64,000 nucleotides of DNA, taken from NCBI GenBank assembly GCA_030836185.1, contig JAURQH010000071.1:1-64000 (forward strand), read 5' to 3'. Each line of letters starts with the position of its first letter. The first letter of the stretch is position 1. A model generated the notes under the pieces. The model was not told the DNA's origin, searched no databases, and was given only the letters and a program-made list of their open reading frames with translations. This DNA comes from Planctomycetota bacterium (GTDB lineage: Bacteria > Planctomycetota > Planctomycetia > Planctomycetales > Planctomycetaceae). The position numbers and the translations under genes were made by a program. Positions 44,892 through 54,845 of this stretch are shown one piece after another.

Positions 44892-45890
44892 ATGATCAAG
44901 GCCGGTATCATAGGACTAGGCCCGGTTTGGGAAACGCGCTATTGCCCGGCCCTCGAAGCCCTTTCCAGTAAAGTCAAAGTCGCGGCAATTTATGACGGGG
45001 TTGAGGAACGCGCAAAAGTGGCTGCAAAGCGTTTCGATGCAATGCCTGTCGGTGGAGTTGTCTCGCTAAGCCGTCGTGCCGACCTCGATGCTTGCCTCAT
45101 CCTCGGCAAAGATTGGACCAACTTACCGGCCCTTAAGTTTCTCTGCGAAGCCCGAAAGCCTGCCTACATTGCCGGTTCTTTGGGGCATGAAATTCCGACT
45201 GTCGGAGAAATCCATCTGCTGGCGCTTTCTGAAGGCCTGACCTTCATGCCCGAATTTGCCCGAAGATACACGCCCGCAACTGTTCGACTACGAGAATTGC
45301 TTGCGACACGCATGGGAAAAGCGGAAAGAATTTTATGCGATGCCCGCCTGCCCCAAGCGACACGTCGCGATTATGTACCCGGACAAGCCGATTATCAGGA
45401 CTTTTTAATTGGCCTGTTCGACTGGTGCCTGCATATTCTCCCCGGAGAGGCTCAAGATGTCCTTTGCCTGCCGCTCGATTCTGAAGATTGGCCAGGGGAT
45501 TCAACCCGTATCCGCTTCCATCATCGCGATCAGAAAGCGTCGGCCACATTGCGAATCTATCAAACGGAGTTTAAGGGCGACGAGAAAGCCTCACTTGAGC
45601 CGGGTGACGTCCGCTTTGAAGTCCATTGCGAGCATGGTGTTGTTCACATTGATGGTCCCAAAAATATCTCTTGGGAAGTCGCAGGAAAAACAGAATCGGA
45701 AACACTCGAATCTGACCGAACCGACGCCCTCGTTATGCTGGACCACTTCTTCCGCCGTGTCGTGGGCGGTTTGATCCCGGTCGCCGATCTCTCAGACATC
45801 TGTCGCGCGATCAACATTTTTCGCGCCTATGAGGGAAGCAAAGTTGTCCGAAAAACGGTTCCCGTTCCCGGGCAGACAAAATCACATTGA
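44892..45890 (+). CDS. Gfo/Idh/MocA-family oxidoreductase
   Basis: 332 residues. An N-terminal Rossmann domain (about 1-120) starts KAGIIGLGPVWETRYCPALE, with the GxGxxW-type dinucleotide loop in place of GxGxxG. The C-terminal substrate domain (about 125-320) includes FEVHCEHGVVHIDGP. The family oxidises or reduces sugars and other polyols with NAD(P). The usual catalytic E-K-P motif appears to be replaced by SLGHEIPTVGEIHLL, so activity cannot be assumed. Planctomycetes carry many Gfo/Idh paralogues of unknown substrate. The ATG at 44892 follows a purine-rich run and a gap of 189 bp after the antiporter. No Tat signal, so it is cytoplasmic. Confidence 0.85.
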   Translation: MIKAGIIGLGPVWETRYCPALEALSSKVKVAAIYDGVEERAKVAAKRFDAMPVGGVVSLSRRADLDACLILGKDWTNLPALKFLCEARKPAYIAGSLGHEIPTVGEIHLLALSEGLTFMPEFARRYTPATVRLRELLATRMGKAERILCDARLPQATRRDYVPGQADYQDFLIGLFDWCLHILPGEAQDVLCLPLDSEDWPGDSTRIRFHHRDQKASATLRIYQTEFKGDEKASLEPGDVRFEVHCEHGVVHIDGPKNISWEVAGKTESETLESDRTDALVMLDHFFRRVVGGLIPVADLSDICRAINIFRAYEGSKVVRKTVPVPGQTKSH

Positions 45891-45966
45891 TGTGTACACT
45901 GTGTTTGAGGTCATCATTCAATCATAATGCCTTACATTATTCTTTTGATCATGAAGGAAAACGATC

Positions 45967-46854
45967 ATGAACTGGTTTCTCTTGGCACAAGCAAATCCTG
46001 AAGAAACAGCAGAGAAAACCTCAGCCATCCCATCCAGTGCAGAACTTCTGGAACTCGCACAAGACAAGGGGCTTGAGTTTGGTGAAAATTTGATTTTGTC
46101 GATCATCATATTCTTTGTCGGTCGCTTCGCCGCCAAAATTCTGAAACGTGTTATTGAAGGAGTCATGCGACGGGCCAAGTTCGATGAAACATTGCTGCAA
46201 TTTCTCGGCAATATCGCTCTCGCTTTGATGATGACCTTCGTTTGTCTGGCATCCCTCGATATGCTCGGCGTGAACACCACGTCACTCGCCGCAATCCTTG
46301 CCGCTGCGGGGCTTGCCGTCGGACTCGCTTTGCAAGGATCACTCTCGAACTTCGCCGCTGGAGTGATGTTGATTTTGTTCCGCCCCTTCAAAGTGGGTGA
46401 CTTTATCGAAGCGGGGGGAACTGCAGGAATCGTGGACGAAATCCATATTTTCAATACCCTCATGAAAACACCCGATAACCGCAAGATTGTTGTGCCGAAT
46501 AGTCAGATCACAGAAGGTAACATCACCAACAATTCGGCCATGCCAACTCGCCGCATCGATATCACCGTCCAATGTGGATACAACGACGACCTGGCTGCCG
46601 TCAAAGAGTTTCTGTGGGAACTTATCAGAAGCGAAGAACGAATGCTGCAAGATCCCGAGCCATTTGTCGGCGTCACCGAATTGGCAGCCAGCGGCGTCAA
46701 TATTCTGATTCGCCCTTGGACAAAGTCAGAAGACTATTGGCTGACCAAATGCGATCTCACCGAGCGCATCAAACTCGGTTTCGACGAACGCGGATTTACA
46801 ATTCCGTATCCCACGCAAGAAATCCACATCCACAAAGAGAACAACCCGGAATAG
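45967..46854 (+). CDS. Mechanosensitive channel MscS family
   Basis: 295 residues. A short N-terminus is followed by hydrophobic segments at about 38-58 (LILSIIIFFVGRFAAKILKR), 78-98 (NIALALMMTFVCLASLDML) and a pore-lining helix at about 108-128 (AAILAAAGLAVGLALQGSLS). The beta domain follows: LFRPFKVGDFIEAGGTAGIV, EIHIFNTLMKTPDNRKIVVP and NSQITEGNITNNSAMPTRRI, all signatures of MscS. The C-terminal domain ends GFTIPYPTQEIHIHKEN, the family terminal strand. The channel opens under membrane tension to release solutes during osmotic downshift. The SGNH-like gene follows after 13 bp, suggesting a shared message. Confidence 0.93.
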   Translation: MNWFLLAQANPEETAEKTSAIPSSAELLELAQDKGLEFGENLILSIIIFFVGRFAAKILKRVIEGVMRRAKFDETLLQFLGNIALALMMTFVCLASLDMLGVNTTSLAAILAAAGLAVGLALQGSLSNFAAGVMLILFRPFKVGDFIEAGGTAGIVDEIHIFNTLMKTPDNRKIVVPNSQITEGNITNNSAMPTRRIDITVQCGYNDDLAAVKEFLWELIRSEERMLQDPEPFVGVTELAASGVNILIRPWTKSEDYWLTKCDLTERIKLGFDERGFTIPYPTQEIHIHKENNPE

Positions 46855-46867
46855 GTCAGGCAATCTC

Positions 46868-48268
46868 ATGAACTCAAAAACGATCTCGCTTTGTGTCCTC
46901 TCCATGATCGTCTTGCAGGCTGCTGGCATAGATTCTGTTTCCGCACAGCCAGCAAAGCATGAGAAACCTGCGTCTCCTGAGGGCGCAGCAGAGTTCACCC
47001 CCGACATCCCCGATCACGCAGGCCAACACCTGGCGTCGTCGGTCAAGAAACTGAAAGACGGATTCACGCCCGAACGTCCGTTTTTGATCTGGGCACTCGG
47101 ATCGAGTTACACCGCGCGGCTTGGGAACGGCGAAATCCTGATCCCCATGCTAAAAGCAAAATTCGGAGAGGACCGGACCTTTGCTTACAAACGAATGGTC
47201 GGTAATTCGTGCCCTTGGCAATATCTACGCGGCTGGGCGCGACAAATGGTCATTGCCGATCAACCTGACCTGGTGATTGTAAATACCATCGGCAACATTG
47301 ATGACCTCGAAAAACTGATTGTTCTTTTGCAATCGCACACCACTGCCGACATCATCATCCCCAGTATCCATTGGCGTGAACGTGGAAAACCTAACTGGGA
47401 AAAAAGTCTGGAAACGGCCCCCGATCAGGATGTCCCCGCGTTACGAACACTCTGCGCAAAGTACGGGGTCGAGTTTGTCGAACTGCGCAAAGAATGGCGA
47501 GACTATCTGAAAGCCAACAACCTCCCCATCGAAGCACTTCTGGGAGACCCCGTCCATCAATCCCCCTATGGCGCATGGATGGTGAATCACATGCTGGCAG
47601 AGCATTTCAAGGTGAGAACCACTTACGTCTACGATCCCCTGTCGCGAGAACAATCGTTTCTTCCACCCGATCCGCGAAAAGGAAACATCGAGTTTGAGTT
47701 CACCGGCAATCGAGTGGACATGATCGCCCGCGGAGGGAAGGGGAGTGTGAGAGTCTTCATTGATGGCAAGCCGACTGAAGATCACTCCGCGTTCCTGATG
47801 ACATACATCCAACCGGCGAAAACCAACTTCACAGAACGACGCAGCCCTTCACGCGATCAATCGCCCCACGGCGTAAAGCTCGGCAAAAACATCGAGCCGC
47901 AACATTGGACAATCACCATGCTGGACGACCAAGGCAATTACGAACTGGCAGGATCAGTCACCGGTAAAGATGGTCGCGGCAATGCTTACAAGTCGTTCAC
48001 CAGCAATTCAGGACAAATCATCATCCCGCCCGACGAATGGCGACGAGCCGACAGAAACAAACCGGGCGACAAATTTGGCTGGGATGTGGAGCGTGCGACA
48101 GTGGGTAACGTGGTTGATTTTTCCAAGTTTGACGAGAACGAACTGTTTCGGTTACGACTGGCCGAGAATCTGGAAAACACGAAACACACTTTGACGATCC
48201 AATACCTAACTGACTTCGTCGTCGATATTGAGAAGTTGGAAGTCTTTACGCCTCCGAGTAAACGATAG
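46868..48268 (+). CDS. Secreted SGNH/GDSL-hydrolase-like protein
   Basis: 466 residues. Signal peptide to about residue 26 (LCVLSMIVLQAAGIDSVSAQ). About 70-260 show an SGNH-like order: LIWALGSSYTARLGNG (block I, Ser in ALGSS), VIVNTIGNIDDLEKL (N of the third block) and LGDPVHQSPYGAWMVNHM (D-x-x-H block V). About 270-460 form a beta-rich domain (IEFEFTGNRVDMIARGGKGS; FIDGKPTEDHSAFLMTYIQP). Acetylesterase or lipase-like activity on a carbohydrate is a reasonable guess. The block positions are inferred by eye, so classification is moderate. It is 13 bp behind mscS, and its stop lies 8 bp from the convergent small gene at 48277. Confidence 0.75.
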   Translation: MNSKTISLCVLSMIVLQAAGIDSVSAQPAKHEKPASPEGAAEFTPDIPDHAGQHLASSVKKLKDGFTPERPFLIWALGSSYTARLGNGEILIPMLKAKFGEDRTFAYKRMVGNSCPWQYLRGWARQMVIADQPDLVIVNTIGNIDDLEKLIVLLQSHTTADIIIPSIHWRERGKPNWEKSLETAPDQDVPALRTLCAKYGVEFVELRKEWRDYLKANNLPIEALLGDPVHQSPYGAWMVNHMLAEHFKVRTTYVYDPLSREQSFLPPDPRKGNIEFEFTGNRVDMIARGGKGSVRVFIDGKPTEDHSAFLMTYIQPAKTNFTERRSPSRDQSPHGVKLGKNIEPQHWTITMLDDQGNYELAGSVTGKDGRGNAYKSFTSNSGQIIIPPDEWRRADRNKPGDKFGWDVERATVGNVVDFSKFDENELFRLRLAENLENTKHTLTIQYLTDFVVDIEKLEVFTPPSKR

Positions 48269-48276
48269 TTGCTCAA

Positions 48277-48609
48277 CTATGGATCAGTGAGAACCGGAGC
48301 TGGTGGGTATCCAATGAACGTCTCAGAACGAACAGGTTCATCAGTCACCTGAGCGAACAGCCATGCAAGCTGATAACCCAAAGGAAATAGCCCTATATAC
48401 CAGGAATAAAATTCATTCACACTCTTTGATTGTTCGCAGGCCATAAATACAGGTTCGTATGCCGTCATAATCACTAAATCATTGCTTGTCACCGATAACA
48501 GCAGCGGCGGACTGAGTAAGTACAAAACGACAATCGTCATCGCGATGACAACCGATTTCCACAACCAGTGCTGCTTCTTTTCATCCTCAGTTTGATCAGC
48601 CATAGACAT
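48277..48609 (-). CDS. Small hypothetical membrane protein
   Basis: 110 residues. It has a basic-acidic N-terminus (ADQTEDEKKQHWLWK), one strong membrane segment (about 18-42, SVVIAMTIVVLYLLSPPLLL), and a weaker one at about 68-88 (WYIGLFPLGYQLAWLF). The C-terminus is Pro-rich (PPAPVLTDP). The family is not recognised. It lies 30 bp after the stop of the giant propeller gene on the same strand and may be co-transcribed. The start is at 48609, with a second ATG at 48603. Confidence 0.6.
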   Translation of the reverse strand: MSMADQTEDEKKQHWLWKSVVIAMTIVVLYLLSPPLLLSVTSNDLVIMTAYEPVFMACEQSKSVNEFYSWYIGLFPLGYQLAWLFAQVTDEPVRSETFIGYPPAPVLTDP

Positions 48610-48639
48610 TATTTCTTTGCCTGAATCTCCAAAGCATCA

Positions 48640-51600
48640 TCAAAACGGACCCGGTGCCAGAATCTCGCGGTCTCGCGAAGGGTTGAATTTGATGCGGGCG
48701 CGATAGGTGGGGCCGTTCAATTCGAGATAACCGGCAGCTCGTTGATAGCGGGCTTGGAATAGTTGGCTGAGTTGATCGAGCGGCACAAAATCGTCGCTGA
48801 CTCCTAAAGTATTGCCGTTCTCTTGCGAGAGAGCTTCAATGTGCAACCTCCGTGTGTTAGGAACGCGTTGTTTCGTCCTCCAACTGAGAGTCGTCAGGAA
48901 GGGGGGAGATTCATAAGGCGTATGGACAATCGAACAAGAATTGAGCATCCGATCCCAACTCCTTTTGCCGGTTTTCTTATCAACGGCAATCAGCAGGCCC
49001 ACAATATCGGTTGTCGGCAAGAATGGATTGGAGGCAAAGTTTGAGAAGACCCGGTCACCGCCGACTCCTCCGACTCTTTGATGGTCGTCCACGCGCTGAA
49101 TGTTGATGTAATGATTGCGGGCATCTTCCATGTAATGCAATCGATTCACACTCGTCGATTCACCCATCTCTGTCGGAATGGAGACAAGTTCTGCCCTCTG
49201 CATAAGATCGATGACCCTCAAATGTTTTTCATGGTCAATAAGCACCAACCGATCACCGTCCAGATGACTGCAATATTGGCTCCAGTAAGGCGAGGCAAAG
49301 ACCTCCTTCCCGGTTTCCATATCGACAACGGAAACACTCGGACGGCGTCCATTGGCATCAACACCACGACTTTCGCCGACATAGCGAATCATCACCATCA
49401 AACGACCGACAGTTCCCATTGATCCGGTTTTCGGAATCGCGTCGGAAACGGCCACCTGCTGCCCAGTGAAGCTTCGATAAATTTCATAATCGGCCTGACT
49501 TCCCACCTGTCGAACCACCACACGTTGATCGCCAAACAAGGGGTGCCGGGACTTACTTCTTGCATCCGAGTACGGCACCAGATCGTCACGCCGCCAGAAA
49601 ACGCGGCCGTTCCGCGCGTCCACAGCCAGCAATGTGTTCTGATTGCGGAATAAGATAATTTCGCTATCGAACGGCCCGACTTGCAGAATCTCTCCCATTT
49701 CAGGGTCCAGAAATGACCGCGTCCAGGCAGGTTTCCCCGACGCAGTATCGAGAAGAGAGACCCCACGAATCTGTCCCATGCTGCCATACGGAAACAGATG
49801 GCCGACCACTGATCGACTCGAATCCCGCTCGTAATCTCCACGAATTGGCAACGACATTCGAGCCGCGACAACACCTTCTGATCGTGAGACAATTTCCAGC
49901 AAATGATGGGTACTCACCTGTTCGGGATGTTCTTTTGCCAACAAGTCAAAAGCACAACTCATCGGCGTGGGATAAATCCTGCGATAGCCGTCGTGTGACT
50001 CTTTCAAAATTGTCTGTGGACGCCCGGGCTGTAAAGATTCGACCGTCACCTGCGTCAATTCTTCTGCCGGCAATCCCCGATTGAATAAGGCAGCTTTGAT
50101 TTCGGGCGTTGACTGAAAAGTCGTGAGCTGATTCTGAAATTCCCCAGAAAGCCCCGACACTTCAATTTGATCCAAATTATCCAAAAGAGTCACAGCTTGC
50201 TCACTCAATCCAAATTGATGCCACAATTGGGCAAGTTGAATCGTGGCTGCGGGTGAGAGACTTTTCTCTCCCCGATTCATAACCGCCATCAACAACATTT
50301 CCGCTTCATGATATTGTTTTTCCGCAATGCAAAGAGGAGCCAATTCTAACCGAACACTATCGAGTTGACTCACTCCCGGAAATTGATCCAACAAGCGTTC
50401 CATCTGATCTTTCTGACCGGTGGTGACTGCTTGTTGAATACGGAGACTCAGATAATCCTCAAAACCTGCGCGGAGTGGGCCTTCGAGTTCAGCCTGTGAC
50501 CAGTCCCAGATTGACCTCATCCATGCTCCCAAGGAGACGGACAAGCCACGTTCGCCCGGGACTTCAAACAAAGACTCCGACTTCAATTCGCCAAGCTGTT
50601 TCAAAGTGAACAACAGATTTCCAGCCTGCTGCTGTTTCATCTGCTGAACGCTAAGATGAATCAACAAACGGATTTCATCATCTGTCGATGCCTGAAACTG
50701 CTTGAGCTTTTCTGCGATTGAAACAATCCGCTCTGGCTCTTGTTGAATGAGTTCAAACAGGTCGTCTTGATATTTTGCTTCGATCCGTTTCCGCAATTTT
50801 TCTTCCAGATCGGCAGACAATAGACTTTCAAACGCATCAACTCGTTCAGTTGCCGTCATTTGAGGTTCGAGTTCGATCAGCCGAAACTGCTGCTCGGCGG
50901 ACAATTTGCCCGTAGCCTCCATTCTTTCCAACGCATCGAGATACATCACCGGTTCGGGAAGGGCAGTGAGAGAGTCAATCCCCAGCGAAATCAGACGGTC
51001 ATTGGCGACCAGCAAATGACCAAACAAAGGAGAAGGAGCGGGGTGATCTGCAATGGCTTGGTCACCCGAAACACCCGACAAATTCACGGCAGGCGATGTC
51101 TCTGCCTCACGGCCCAGGCTTATCGTTCTGCTTCGCCCATCGGGAAATCCAATTCGCAGAATCTGGCTATTTTCAAGAGGTAACAGATACTCGCCATCCT
51201 GCTGTACTCCATGACCGGAGATTCGACGATGCCGACTTTTCCACAACTCTCGTCCATCCTGCGTAGAAACGCCTCGCGTTTCCTGAGAACCGACCACCAA
51301 TAATACATTCTCCCAAACGCCGCCAAGATATTCGTCACCCGCACTCTCGTCGGATGACGAAGTCGGTTGATTTCGATTCACTTTCCAAAGAAGACGACCT
51401 GTGTTTAGATCGACACAGTGCAATTGTTTCGACTGACGAGGTAATAAATACAGGTGGTGGTGATCGACTACTGGTTCATCAAGAAATCCGAGAAAGCCCA
51501 ACGATTGATCAAGATCGCGGCCACGAAATGCAAACTGTTGTCGAGATGGAGACTGCCCCAAATAATAGACCCACTCCAAAGTTCGACGGACCGGGTCCAT

Positions 51601-53220
51601 TGCCACCACCAACCCCGCCTGCGTAGTAACAATCAGCTTATCACCAGCCGCCCGAACGACGCAGCCTCGAAAACGGCGGCTGGAATCCTCGTAGAGTGGC
51701 GCCATCGGAAAGCCCAAACCTTGGCTCCATAGTAATCGTCCATTGGATGGGTCGATACAAAAAAGCCTGATGGCTTCTTCCTGTTCGCCCACTGTGTAAA
51801 GAGCCCCATCAATATTGACCGGGGGAGACAAAAAATAGACTCCTCGAAAATCGTCTTGTTCTTCATCGACTGAAGAGAGCTGCCAGACCGGCTCCCAAGC
51901 TTCCGAGGTTTGAGCTTCAATGTTCTTGAAAGGCAAGGCAACCAGTCGATTAAACGGAACCGGAGCGTTTGCAGGATTCCGATTTCCTTCTCCCGGACGA
52001 ACCCGGAATTGCTCACCCGGTCTTCCCGGACGTGTATCCTGCCAGGAAGGATCATCTTCAATCAAATAAACATGGCGATGATCGGAGGAGAGTTGAGTGT
52101 GCAACGTATTCCAGACGAATGACTCATAAAACTCTGCACGGCTCGACAATCGGCCCCAGCGCTGCTGATCCAATCGACTTTTTTCAAATTCCGAAGCGGC
52201 CTGTTTGAGATTAGGCGTCAGAGGATAATCGGCCTTGAATTGCCCCGTCTCTGTATTGATCAGATGGAGACCATTGTAGCCCCGAACGATCATTAAATTT
52301 CCCTTCACAACGGCAGAACTGGCAATGCTCAGTGTTTTTCGATTGGCCCAATCCTCTTGCCTCCAGTCATTCAACAGACTGATTTCCGTCTCTGACAGAT
52401 TTTCGACGAGCGAGACTTGCCACTCCTCGACCAAACGAGGAGAGTGCGCGGACGGAACAAAAGAACTCTCCGAAGCCTGTGTTCTCAAATAGTCTTCCAA
52501 CTTGAGACTGAGTTTTCGCCCTTCTGCGGAATCGACCAGGCTGTTCATCAAGACGGCGGCACGCTCACCATGACCGGCCAGACGATTGGCGACTGCCGCT
52601 TTGAACAAAACTTGAGCATCAATACGGCTGGAATGTACGGGCGAATCAATCGCGTCATTCCACAATCGGGATGCCGTCTCAAATTGCCCCAGGTCGAGAG
52701 CTCGCGTCGCCAACCAATCCACGGCCCGATATCCACTGGGAGTGAAATAATAGCGATCCACCAACTTCAAGTAGTCAACTGCGGCATCCGACTCTTCCGC
52801 ATCATCCAGAAGAACTTCAGCGTCAAGCTCCCATTGCTGTTGGTATTTGCGGAACTGCGCGTAAGGCAAAGACTCTAAATAATCGAATGCAAACTTTTTA
52901 AGACTGTGCGTTCTTCCATTCTGTTCCGCGACGAAATGATCTTCTTCCGCCTGAAGAATGGATTGCGCCAGAGCAACAGCCCGCGTTTCATCATCGGATT
53001 GAACCGCATACCGAAAGTTCCGGTACAGAGAACCGTTCCGTGCATAAAGTTGCTCAAAAGGAATCTCACTCGACACTTGTTGTGAGACCAAGCGAGTGGC
53101 CGGTTGATTGGCTTGCAGTGTCCAGTCACGCAGAGACCAGAGAGCCACAGCGCAGAAAGCGGCAGCCAAACTTCCGACCAAGAAACGTGATGACCGATCA
53201 TGGTCAAACAATGATCTCAT
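48640..53220 (-). CDS. Giant PQQ-like beta-propeller protein, membrane-anchored
   Basis: 1526 residues from the ATG at 53220 (AGGA ribosome site nine bases upstream; starts at 53241 and 53256 are possible). One membrane helix (about 15-35, LVGSLAAAFCAVALWSLRDW) anchors an exported polypeptide. Two propeller regions with PQQ/BamB-like blades are visible: about 320-700 (LFCIDPSNGRLLWSQGLGFP; LHCVDLNTGRLLWKVNRNQP; GVSTQDGRELWKSRHR) and about 1130-1470 (TLLAVDARNGRVFWRRDDLV; LLIAVDKKTGKRSWDRMLN). Between them lie about 300 helical residues (tetratricopeptide-like; EKQYHEAEMLLMAVMNRGEK; LAQLWHQFGLSEQAVTLLDN). There is no evidence that it binds PQQ; blades of this type also build scaffolds. A strong promoter precedes it. 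Confidence 0.85.
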   Translation of the reverse strand: MRSLFDHDRSSRFLVGSLAAAFCAVALWSLRDWTLQANQPATRLVSQQVSSEIPFEQLYARNGSLYRNFRYAVQSDDETRAVALAQSILQAEEDHFVAEQNGRTHSLKKFAFDYLESLPYAQFRKYQQQWELDAEVLLDDAEESDAAVDYLKLVDRYYFTPSGYRAVDWLATRALDLGQFETASRLWNDAIDSPVHSSRIDAQVLFKAAVANRLAGHGERAAVLMNSLVDSAEGRKLSLKLEDYLRTQASESSFVPSAHSPRLVEEWQVSLVENLSETEISLLNDWRQEDWANRKTLSIASSAVVKGNLMIVRGYNGLHLINTETGQFKADYPLTPNLKQAASEFEKSRLDQQRWGRLSSRAEFYESFVWNTLHTQLSSDHRHVYLIEDDPSWQDTRPGRPGEQFRVRPGEGNRNPANAPVPFNRLVALPFKNIEAQTSEAWEPVWQLSSVDEEQDDFRGVYFLSPPVNIDGALYTVGEQEEAIRLFCIDPSNGRLLWSQGLGFPMAPLYEDSSRRFRGCVVRAAGDKLIVTTQAGLVVAMDPVRRTLEWVYYLGQSPSRQQFAFRGRDLDQSLGFLGFLDEPVVDHHHLYLLPRQSKQLHCVDLNTGRLLWKVNRNQPTSSSDESAGDEYLGGVWENVLLVVGSQETRGVSTQDGRELWKSRHRRISGHGVQQDGEYLLPLENSQILRIGFPDGRSRTISLGREAETSPAVNLSGVSGDQAIADHPAPSPLFGHLLVANDRLISLGIDSLTALPEPVMYLDALERMEATGKLSAEQQFRLIELEPQMTATERVDAFESLLSADLEEKLRKRIEAKYQDDLFELIQQEPERIVSIAEKLKQFQASTDDEIRLLIHLSVQQMKQQQAGNLLFTLKQLGELKSESLFEVPGERGLSVSLGAWMRSIWDWSQAELEGPLRAGFEDYLSLRIQQAVTTGQKDQMERLLDQFPGVSQLDSVRLELAPLCIAEKQYHEAEMLLMAVMNRGEKSLSPAATIQLAQLWHQFGLSEQAVTLLDNLDQIEVSGLSGEFQNQLTTFQSTPEIKAALFNRGLPAEELTQVTVESLQPGRPQTILKESHDGYRRIYPTPMSCAFDLLAKEHPEQVSTHHLLEIVSRSEGVVAARMSLPIRGDYERDSSRSVVGHLFPYGSMGQIRGVSLLDTASGKPAWTRSFLDPEMGEILQVGPFDSEIILFRNQNTLLAVDARNGRVFWRRDDLVPYSDARSKSRHPLFGDQRVVVRQVGSQADYEIYRSFTGQQVAVSDAIPKTGSMGTVGRLMVMIRYVGESRGVDANGRRPSVSVVDMETGKEVFASPYWSQYCSHLDGDRLVLIDHEKHLRVIDLMQRAELVSIPTEMGESTSVNRLHYMEDARNHYINIQRVDDHQRVGGVGGDRVFSNFASNPFLPTTDIVGLLIAVDKKTGKRSWDRMLNSCSIVHTPYESPPFLTTLSWRTKQRVPNTRRLHIEALSQENGNTLGVSDDFVPLDQLSQLFQARYQRAAGYLELNGPTYRARIKFNPSRDREILAPGPF

Positions 53221-53265
53221 AGAGGCTAATCCTGACTGCATTTCTAACAAGAGCACAATTCCTCT

Positions 53266-53293
53266 ATCATACCATTTCAGTAAAGACTGTCAC
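53266..53293 (-). promoter_or_regulatory. Sigma-70 promoter of the giant propeller gene
   Basis: On the minus strand GTGACA (53293-53288) is followed after 16 bp by TATGAT (53271-53266), five of six matches in each hexamer. Transcription would begin near 53259, which rules out the most upstream possible start codon or leaves it almost leaderless, and supports the ATG at 53220. Confidence 0.55.
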
Positions 53294-53376
53294 AGATAGA
53301 ATTCGAGCTGGAAGTCGTCCCTAAAGCACTGTATTAATGGGAATACTGTCTTTTTTTCAGCACGGAATGATTCTTC

Positions 53377-54834
53377 ATGAGTAATCGCATATCACGAACA
53401 GTTCTTTTCGCTTTTCTCTGCTGCATGAATCTGTCGCTCCCGCTGCATAGGGCTCAAGCGGAAGACGCAAAAAAGCCGCTCAATGTGCTTTTTATCATAT
53501 CTGATGATCTCACGGCCACAGCGTTATCCTGCTACGGCAACAAAGTCTGTCAGACCCCCAACATCGACCGAATCGCCGCACGAGGAACCCTGTTCACGCG
53601 CGCATTTTGTCAGGGGACATATTGCGGCCCCTCACGAGCCTCGTTGATGTCTGGCTATTATCCCCATGCAACGGGTGTCCTCGGATACACGAATCCACGT
53701 CCACAAATTGGCGATCGAGCCACATGGCCTCAACATTTCAAAAACGCGGGCTATTACACAGCCCGAGTCAGCAAGCTCTATCACATGGGAGTCCCCGGAG
53801 GGATTGAAGCCGGATCTCATGGAGCCGACGATGCGGACTCCTGGACAGAACGATTCAACAGTCCCGGCCCCGAATGGAAAGCACCCGGTGATGGCGAAAC
53901 ACTGGAAGGGAATCCCGATGGCAAAAAACCGGTTGTCGGAGGAAACACGTTTGTTGTTGTCGAAGCTGACGGAGACGACCTCGTCCATTCCGATGGAAAG
54001 ACGGCAGCCAAAGCCGTCGAATTGATTCACAAACACAAAAACGATCCGTTCTGGATGGGTGTTGGCTTCGTACGTCCTCACGTCCCTTTCGTCTCACCAC
54101 GTCCGTATTATGAACCTTTCTTGCCGTATGAGAAAAACAGTCTTCCTCAAAAGTATCCCGGAGACTGGGATGATATTCCCAAGCCGGGCATCAATTACAA
54201 AACCAGCGTCAACATGAAGATGGATATTCGCCGTCAGAAAAAAGCTGTCGGGGGATATTATGCCTCTGTTGCCTACATGGACGCACAAGTGGGAAAAGTT
54301 TTAGACGCCATCGAAGATGCTGGTATTCTCGATAACACCATTATCATCTTCACCAGCGACCACGGTTATCATCTCGGAGAGCACGACTTCTGGGCAAAAG
54401 TGAGCTTACGTGATGAGTCCGCCGCAGTTCCTTTAATCATTAGTGTTCCCGGCAAGCACGCCAATATCAGCCATTCACTTGTCGAACTGCTTGACCTCTA
54501 TCCCACAACGGCCAAGCTGTGTGGCCTGGAAGTTCCAGAACGACTCCAAGGAATCGACATTTCCAAGGTTTTGGATGACGAAACACTGAACCTCCGCAAT
54601 GCGGCATTTTCAGTCGCCCCCATGAGAAAAGGATTTCTCTTAAGAGAACACGATTGGGCCTACATCCAGTATGGAGAAAAAGCGGAGAGTGGCGTTGAAC
54701 TTTTCGACATGCGAAATGATCCACAGCAGTTTACCAATCTCGCCGAGAAAAAGTCCCACGCAAATATTGTTGCAAAGTTTCAACAAAAAATGGCAGACAA
54801 ACTCACCGATGTCCGCAACAATGATCTCAAATAG
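53377..54834 (+). CDS. Secreted sulfatase (iduronate-2-sulfatase-like)
   Basis: 485 residues. Signal peptide to about residue 28 (FAFLCCMNLSLPLHRAQA). The N-domain has NVLFIISDDLTATALSCYGN (metal Asp pair) and FCQGTYCGPSRASLMSGYYP, whose C-G-P-S-R is the formylglycine motif, so an FGE-type maturase elsewhere is required. Further landmarks are GFVRPHVPFVSPRPYYEPFL, TIIIFTSDHGYHLGEHDFWA (metal-binding Asp-His) and the LVELLDLYPTTAKLCGLEVP C-domain. It probably removes sulfate esters from algal polysaccharides in the periplasm or outside the cell. The ATG at 53377 is immediately before the signal peptide. It is transcribed divergently from the propeller gene and meets the CPBP-like gene tail to tail. 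Confidence 0.92.
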   Translation: MSNRISRTVLFAFLCCMNLSLPLHRAQAEDAKKPLNVLFIISDDLTATALSCYGNKVCQTPNIDRIAARGTLFTRAFCQGTYCGPSRASLMSGYYPHATGVLGYTNPRPQIGDRATWPQHFKNAGYYTARVSKLYHMGVPGGIEAGSHGADDADSWTERFNSPGPEWKAPGDGETLEGNPDGKKPVVGGNTFVVVEADGDDLVHSDGKTAAKAVELIHKHKNDPFWMGVGFVRPHVPFVSPRPYYEPFLPYEKNSLPQKYPGDWDDIPKPGINYKTSVNMKMDIRRQKKAVGGYYASVAYMDAQVGKVLDAIEDAGILDNTIIIFTSDHGYHLGEHDFWAKVSLRDESAAVPLIISVPGKHANISHSLVELLDLYPTTAKLCGLEVPERLQGIDISKVLDDETLNLRNAAFSVAPMRKGFLLREHDWAYIQYGEKAESGVELFDMRNDPQQFTNLAEKKSHANIVAKFQQKMADKLTDVRNNDLK

Positions 54835-54845
54835 CAATTCATTGA

